A stretch of 42,739 nucleotides of DNA, from positions 1-42,739 of the forward strand of contig NZ_MSIT01000017.1 in NCBI RefSeq assembly GCF_002094885.1. Direction: 5' to 3'. Made by a program: the position numbers and the translations under genes. This document shows, one piece after another, positions 39,290-42,739 of this stretch (its first letter is position 1; the number at the start of each line of letters is the position of its first letter). Below the pieces are notes generated by a model. The model worked only from the letters and a program-made list of their open reading frames with translations, made no database searches and had not been told where the DNA came from. The stretch is from Salibaculum halophilum. GTDB lineage: Bacteria > Pseudomonadota > Alphaproteobacteria > Rhodobacterales > Rhodobacteraceae.

Positions 39290-40624
39290 ATGAGCAGGGA
39301 CCCACACGCGCGCGCAAGGCGCCTTTTCCAGGTCAGTGTCGCGCTGGTCGCGGCCATGGCACTTTTTGGCTATGGCGTTGCGGCCGGTGTCAACCGGCTG
39401 CCGCCCGTGCCGGCGCTTGCCGGGCTCTACCAGATGGTGTCCGAGGTCCTGACCCCCTCGGACCGCATCCTCGAGACCGAGGCCCCCGACCCTGACGCCC
39501 CGGCCGCCCGGCCGCTCCGGCCCGACGCGATGGCCCCGGGCCTGACACTGGTCGCAGGCATCTCGCAGGGGCGCGATACCCGGGTCGTGGTCATTGACGC
39601 ACAGGGCACCGTGCACCAGCAATGGGACCTGGCCTGGGCCGAGGTCTGGCCCGAGGCCGAGGGCGAGTTTCCCGAGGGCCGTCGCCCTCAGGCAGGCATG
39701 TACCTGCACGGGGTCACGCTGCTGCCCGGGGGCGACCTGGTTGCCAATTTCGAACACCTGAGCACCTTTCGCATGGATGTCTGCGGCAACCTCGTTTGGA
39801 AACGCGACAACCTGGGCCACCACTCGGCCCATTACTCGGCCGGGGATGACACCATCTGGGTGTCGGCGGAACGATACATCGCCGAGCCGCCAACGAGGTA
39901 TCCCATGCATGACGCGCCGCTGCGCTCCTGGACGGCGCAGCAGCTTTCCCCCGGGGGCGAGGTGCTGCGCGACATTCCGGTCATCGACATCCTGATCCGC
40001 AACGACCTCGAGGGGCTGCTCTACCTGTCCTCGCTGCGCAACGCGGCGCCCTTCCCGGTGTCGGGGGACACGCTCCACCTCAACGATGTGGAGGTCTTTC
40101 CGGACGGGCTGGAGTCCGCGGTCTTCGCGCCGGGCGACCTGATGCTGTCGCTGCGCAACATCAACACTGTCCTCGTGGTCGATCCGCAAAGCCTGGAGGT
40201 CAAGTTCATCACCACCGGCGCCGTGGTGCGCCATCACGACCCGGACTTCATGGCCGGCGACGTGATCTCGATCTTCGACAACCAGAATTTCACACTCGAC
40301 GGCCCCGAGCCCGCGCCCGCCAGCCGCATCGTCGAGATCGACGCAGCCACCGGGGCCCGCCGCACGGTGCTGGGCGACACCCCCGAAACGCAGTTCTTCA
40401 CCAACATCATGGGCACGCATCAGCGCCTGTCCAACGGCAACATCCTTGTCAACGAGAGCGCGCGGGGCCGGATCCTCGAATTCACCCCGTCCGGCGCGCT
40501 GGCCTTCAGCTATGACAATCGCGTCGGCCCGGGGCGCAACGGCCGGACATTCGCGGCCCGGCGCCTGCCGCCCAATATGGATGCCGCCTTCTTTACCGAC
40601 CGACAGCAGGAGTGCACGCAATGA
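39290..40624 (+). CDS. Arylsulfotransferase (ASST)-family membrane-anchored protein
   Basis: A 444-residue protein with one N-terminal membrane anchor (about 14-33, VSVALVAAMALFGYGVAAGV) and a periplasmic beta-propeller of the ASST family. Repeats such as HGVTLLPGGDLVANFE, LHLNDVEVFPDG and GTHQRLSNGNILVNES are typical. Characterised ASSTs move sulfate from a phenolic sulfate to another phenol without PAPS, through a histidine; whether this protein is catalytic is unknown. Several candidate histidines exist (HHSAHY, HHDPDF). The ATG at 39290 is chosen as the one before the anchor. It is the first gene of an overlapping operon. Confidence 0.8.
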   Translation: MSRDPHARARRLFQVSVALVAAMALFGYGVAAGVNRLPPVPALAGLYQMVSEVLTPSDRILETEAPDPDAPAARPLRPDAMAPGLTLVAGISQGRDTRVVVIDAQGTVHQQWDLAWAEVWPEAEGEFPEGRRPQAGMYLHGVTLLPGGDLVANFEHLSTFRMDVCGNLVWKRDNLGHHSAHYSAGDDTIWVSAERYIAEPPTRYPMHDAPLRSWTAQQLSPGGEVLRDIPVIDILIRNDLEGLLYLSSLRNAAPFPVSGDTLHLNDVEVFPDGLESAVFAPGDLMLSLRNINTVLVVDPQSLEVKFITTGAVVRHHDPDFMAGDVISIFDNQNFTLDGPEPAPASRIVEIDAATGARRTVLGDTPETQFFTNIMGTHQRLSNGNILVNESARGRILEFTPSGALAFSYDNRVGPGRNGRTFAARRLPPNMDAAFFTDRQQECTQ

Positions 40625-40857
40625 CCCGACTGCCCGACTTGAAAATCGCCGCCGCGAGCATGGCCATGGTGGTGGCAACGGCCTCGCCCGCGGCCGCCTA
40701 CATCGGCCCCGGGGCGGGCCTCGGGGCCATCGCGGTCACCGCTGCGCTTATCCTGGGCGTCGTGTTGTTGCTGGCGGGGCTGGTCTGGTTCCCGCTCAAG
40801 CGGCTGTTCAAGGCCCGGTCCCACGGGGCCGCTGACAGGTCCGATAACGGCAAATGA
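40621..40857 (+). CDS. Small membrane protein with IGPGAG motif
   Basis: A 78-residue protein. The first 25-30 residues look like a signal peptide ending in SPAAAYIGPGAG, followed by one strong membrane span (AVTAALILGVVLLLAGLVWFPL) and a short basic tail (KRLFKARSHG). The IGPGAG segment right after the signal region is a recurring feature of small membrane proteins found beside transferases, but its function is unknown to me. The ATG overlaps the stop of the ASST-like gene (ATGA) and AGGAG lies upstream. Its own stop overlaps the next start. It probably forms a complex with its neighbours. Confidence 0.75.
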   Translation: MTRLPDLKIAAASMAMVVATASPAAAYIGPGAGLGAIAVTAALILGVVLLLAGLVWFPLKRLFKARSHGAADRSDNGK

Positions 40858-42314
40858 TCCCGGCGCTGGCGATCTCGGTCCTGGCCGTCCTCGCCTTCGG
40901 GGCGGGGCTTTGGCAGACCGGGATCGCCGCGGCCGCGCGCGCCCTGCTGGGGGAGACCCAGGCCGGGGTCGCGGCCATGACCGATCGCGAGCTTGACGAC
41001 GACGCCAAGGAACGCGCCGTGCGCCGGGCCGGGGTCCGGCTGATCATGGGGGCTTTCGGGTTGGCCTGGCGCATCGCGCTGGCCCTCGGTGCGGCTGCCG
41101 TGCCGATCTTACTGGCCGATGCCGTGGGGCTGGTCCCGGCGGACAGGGTGCTGGGCCTGATGGTGCGCTGGGACTTCATCGTCGGGATATCCCTGGCCGT
41201 GATCGGCCTCGGCGCGGTCCTGCGCCGCCGGGCCGCGGACGGGGCGACGGGGCCGGCGACGACCCGCAGCTATTCCGCCGGCGACAGGATCGTTCACAAC
41301 CTCGCTTTTTCCGCGCCCGTTGTCCTGCGCACCGCGGGCCGGGCCGAGGACCGGCTGGTCCGTGCACCCGACCCCGGCGACGGGCAGGCGCCGATTCTCG
41401 TGACCTCGCTGGCGCGCGGCGGCACCACCGCCTTGCTGGGCGCCCTGCACGCGGTGCCCGGCATCGCCACGCATCTCTACCGCGACATGCCGTTTCTCAC
41501 GGCGCCTGTCCTCTGGGACAGGCTCTCGGGCGGCAAGCGCCGTCGCGTCACCCGGCACCAGCGCGCCCACGGCGACGGGCTGGAGATCGACCTCGACACG
41601 CCAGAGGCCTTTGAAGAAGTGCTCTGGCAGATGCACTGGCCCGGAAAATACGGGGACAGCGGCATCGCGCTCTGGGATGCGGGGGATCGCGACGCCCGCG
41701 CCGAGGCCGCGCTGCGCCACCACATGGCGCGGGTCGTCTGCGCCCGCCGCCTGCAAGGGGGCGCGGCCCGCCGTTATTGTTCCAAGAACAACGCCAACAT
41801 CGCCCGGCTGCCGTTCCTTGCGCAGGCCTTCCCCGACGCGCGCGTTGTCGTGCCGCTGCGCCGGCCCGTGGCCCATGCGACATCGTTGTTGCGCCAGCAC
41901 CGCAATTTTCTCGACCAGCACGCCCGCGATCCCTTCGTGCGCCGCTACATGCGCGACATCGGCCATTTCGAGTTTGGCCAGATCCACAAGCCGCTGCGGT
42001 TTCCCGGCATGGACGAGCCGGGGCGCGACCCCGCGACGCCGGATTACTGGCTGGCCTACTGGATCGCCGCGTTCCGCCATGTCGCCGACCACGCCGGGAC
42101 CTGCGAGATCGTGCTGCAGGACGACCTGCGTGCGAACCCCGGCCGGACGATGGCGCGGCTCTGTACCGCGCTGGACCTCGATCCGGGCGATACCGCCTTC
42201 GAGGGCCGGTTTCACAGCGCCCCCGACCGGGCGGATGCCAGCCCCTTCGACGCGGCGCTGCGCCGCGAGGCCGAGACGCTCTACGATCATCTCGCCAGCC
42301 GAGCTATCGGATGA
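40854..42314 (+). CDS. Membrane-anchored PAPS-dependent sulfotransferase
   Basis: A 486-residue protein with about three membrane spans in the first 125 residues (ALAISVLAVLAFGAGLW, then 62-95 and 104-122) and a C-terminal sulfotransferase domain. The 5'-phosphosulfate loop is PILVTSLARGGTTAL (near 182-196) and the 3'-phosphate region is VVVPLRRPVAHATSLLRQH. A late VLQDDLRANPGRTMARLC helix also fits the family. The enzyme should face the cytoplasm, where PAPS is made, and sulfate a lipid or lipid-linked sugar; that is inference. It starts with a four-base overlap behind the IGPGAG protein, so three genes are coupled. Confidence 0.85.
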   Translation: MIPALAISVLAVLAFGAGLWQTGIAAAARALLGETQAGVAAMTDRELDDDAKERAVRRAGVRLIMGAFGLAWRIALALGAAAVPILLADAVGLVPADRVLGLMVRWDFIVGISLAVIGLGAVLRRRAADGATGPATTRSYSAGDRIVHNLAFSAPVVLRTAGRAEDRLVRAPDPGDGQAPILVTSLARGGTTALLGALHAVPGIATHLYRDMPFLTAPVLWDRLSGGKRRRVTRHQRAHGDGLEIDLDTPEAFEEVLWQMHWPGKYGDSGIALWDAGDRDARAEAALRHHMARVVCARRLQGGAARRYCSKNNANIARLPFLAQAFPDARVVVPLRRPVAHATSLLRQHRNFLDQHARDPFVRRYMRDIGHFEFGQIHKPLRFPGMDEPGRDPATPDYWLAYWIAAFRHVADHAGTCEIVLQDDLRANPGRTMARLCTALDLDPGDTAFEGRFHSAPDRADASPFDAALRREAETLYDHLASRAIG

Positions 42315-42739
42315 CCGCCGCCGGGCAGGAAACACGACTTCTGTTGGAAACTGATGGCGGAGAGACAGCGGAATGTTACGCCCCCTTAGTTACCATCACA
42401 GACTCCCCGTTAGGCACCGGAATTTATACCTTTCATCCTCCTGCCATCCCCACGGGATCGGATGCGCGGTTCGAGAAGTTCAGCGCCGTTCTTACCGTCC
42501 CGCCAGCCTTCGGCACATGAGGACCCGGTATGGGACCGACGGCAAAACAGATCGAGGCGGCACGGCCAGGGGCTGACCCGGAACGCATGTCGGACAGGAA
42601 CGGACTCTACCTGCGTGTCTACAAGAGCGGGTGGAAGGCGGTCCAGGTGCCCCTCGGCAAAGACGGTAAAACAGTGAACCGTGAAAAAATTTGTCCCCGT
42701 ATCGGGGCAGTCTATGCAGCATCCAAAACGGGACCCCTC
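42311..42739 (+). pseudogene. Interrupted reading frame at the window end
   Basis: An ATG at 42311 overlaps the sulfotransferase stop (ATGA) and opens a 69-codon frame (to 42520) that contains ITDSPLGTGIYTFHPPAIP. After one TGA the same frame continues through an ATG at 42530 to the window edge with no further stop. The second part, with TAKQIEAARPGADPERMSD and GLYLRVYKSG, weakly recalls the arm-binding N-terminus of tyrosine recombinases; the first part weakly recalls an LGTHVFTA-type segment of L,D-transpeptidases. GC is lower than in the operon. It may be one broken gene, two short genes, or the edge of an integrated element. Confidence 0.35.

Overview
The window is a GC-rich (roughly two-thirds G+C) stretch of chromosome from an alphaproteobacterium, almost certainly a member of the Rhodobacteraceae/Roseobacter group. 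The evidence is an Entner-Doudoroff glucose pathway, a CckA-type hybrid kinase behind a CtrA-like box, an NDUFAF6-like phytoene-synthase-family protein, a RSP_2648-type PIN protein, a Fur/Mur-type regulator without the usual CxxC, and the general codon style. No complete mobile element, rRNA or CRISPR array is present. One tRNA (Gly, anticodon CCC) is present.

Layout. 1-1.5 kb: the 3' end of glnE, a small conserved gene, then an AT-rich patch with one secreted orphan. 2-4.5 kb: eda and edd on the minus strand. 4.6-7.9 kb: lipoproteins, a PIN protein, an M48 protease and a cupin. 7.9-13.7 kb: mostly minus strand, with eno, two DMT exporters, a Fur-family regulator, a GNAT/FemAB-like gene broken by an in-frame TAG, and tyrS. 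13.8-24.5 kb: mostly plus strand, with anmK, an outer-membrane barrel, cysS, cimA, the phytoene-synthase-like gene, an MFS transporter (minus), a DNA glycosylase, an esterase, an HNH nuclease, bfd and bfr. 24.7-28.4 kb: zwf-pgl-pgi. 28.4-31.8 kb: a four-palindrome array, tRNA-Gly, a P460-type cytochrome, a small secreted protein and an orphan RACo-like corrinoid activator. 32.1-38.3 kb: guaB, an RsmB-like methyltransferase, cckA and glk (minus). 38.4-42.7 kb: rlmE and a tightly overlapping operon of an arylsulfotransferase-like protein, a tiny membrane protein and a membrane-anchored sulfotransferase. It is followed by an interrupted reading frame that runs off the window.

How the genes work together. 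glk, pgi, zwf, pgl, edd, eda and eno give most of the route from glucose to phosphoenolpyruvate through KDPG. The same 12-bp palindrome (GTTAGCGCTAAC) lies in front of edd-eda and in front of zwf-pgl-pgi, and a one-mismatch copy lies in front of eno. This points to one LacI-type regulator, encoded elsewhere, controlling all three transcription units.

The most unusual signals are: (1) a 13-residue open frame with four cysteines just upstream of cysS, which looks like a cysteine-sensing leader peptide; (2) a cysS gene whose last third is much poorer in GC than the rest, as if replaced by recombination; (3) four adjacent, different palindromes of exactly 22 bp after pgi; (4) two AT-rich perfect hairpins that fill the cimA/phytoene-synthase-like gap; (5) a TTAA-N7-TTAA box before cckA; and (6) the sulfotransferase operon.
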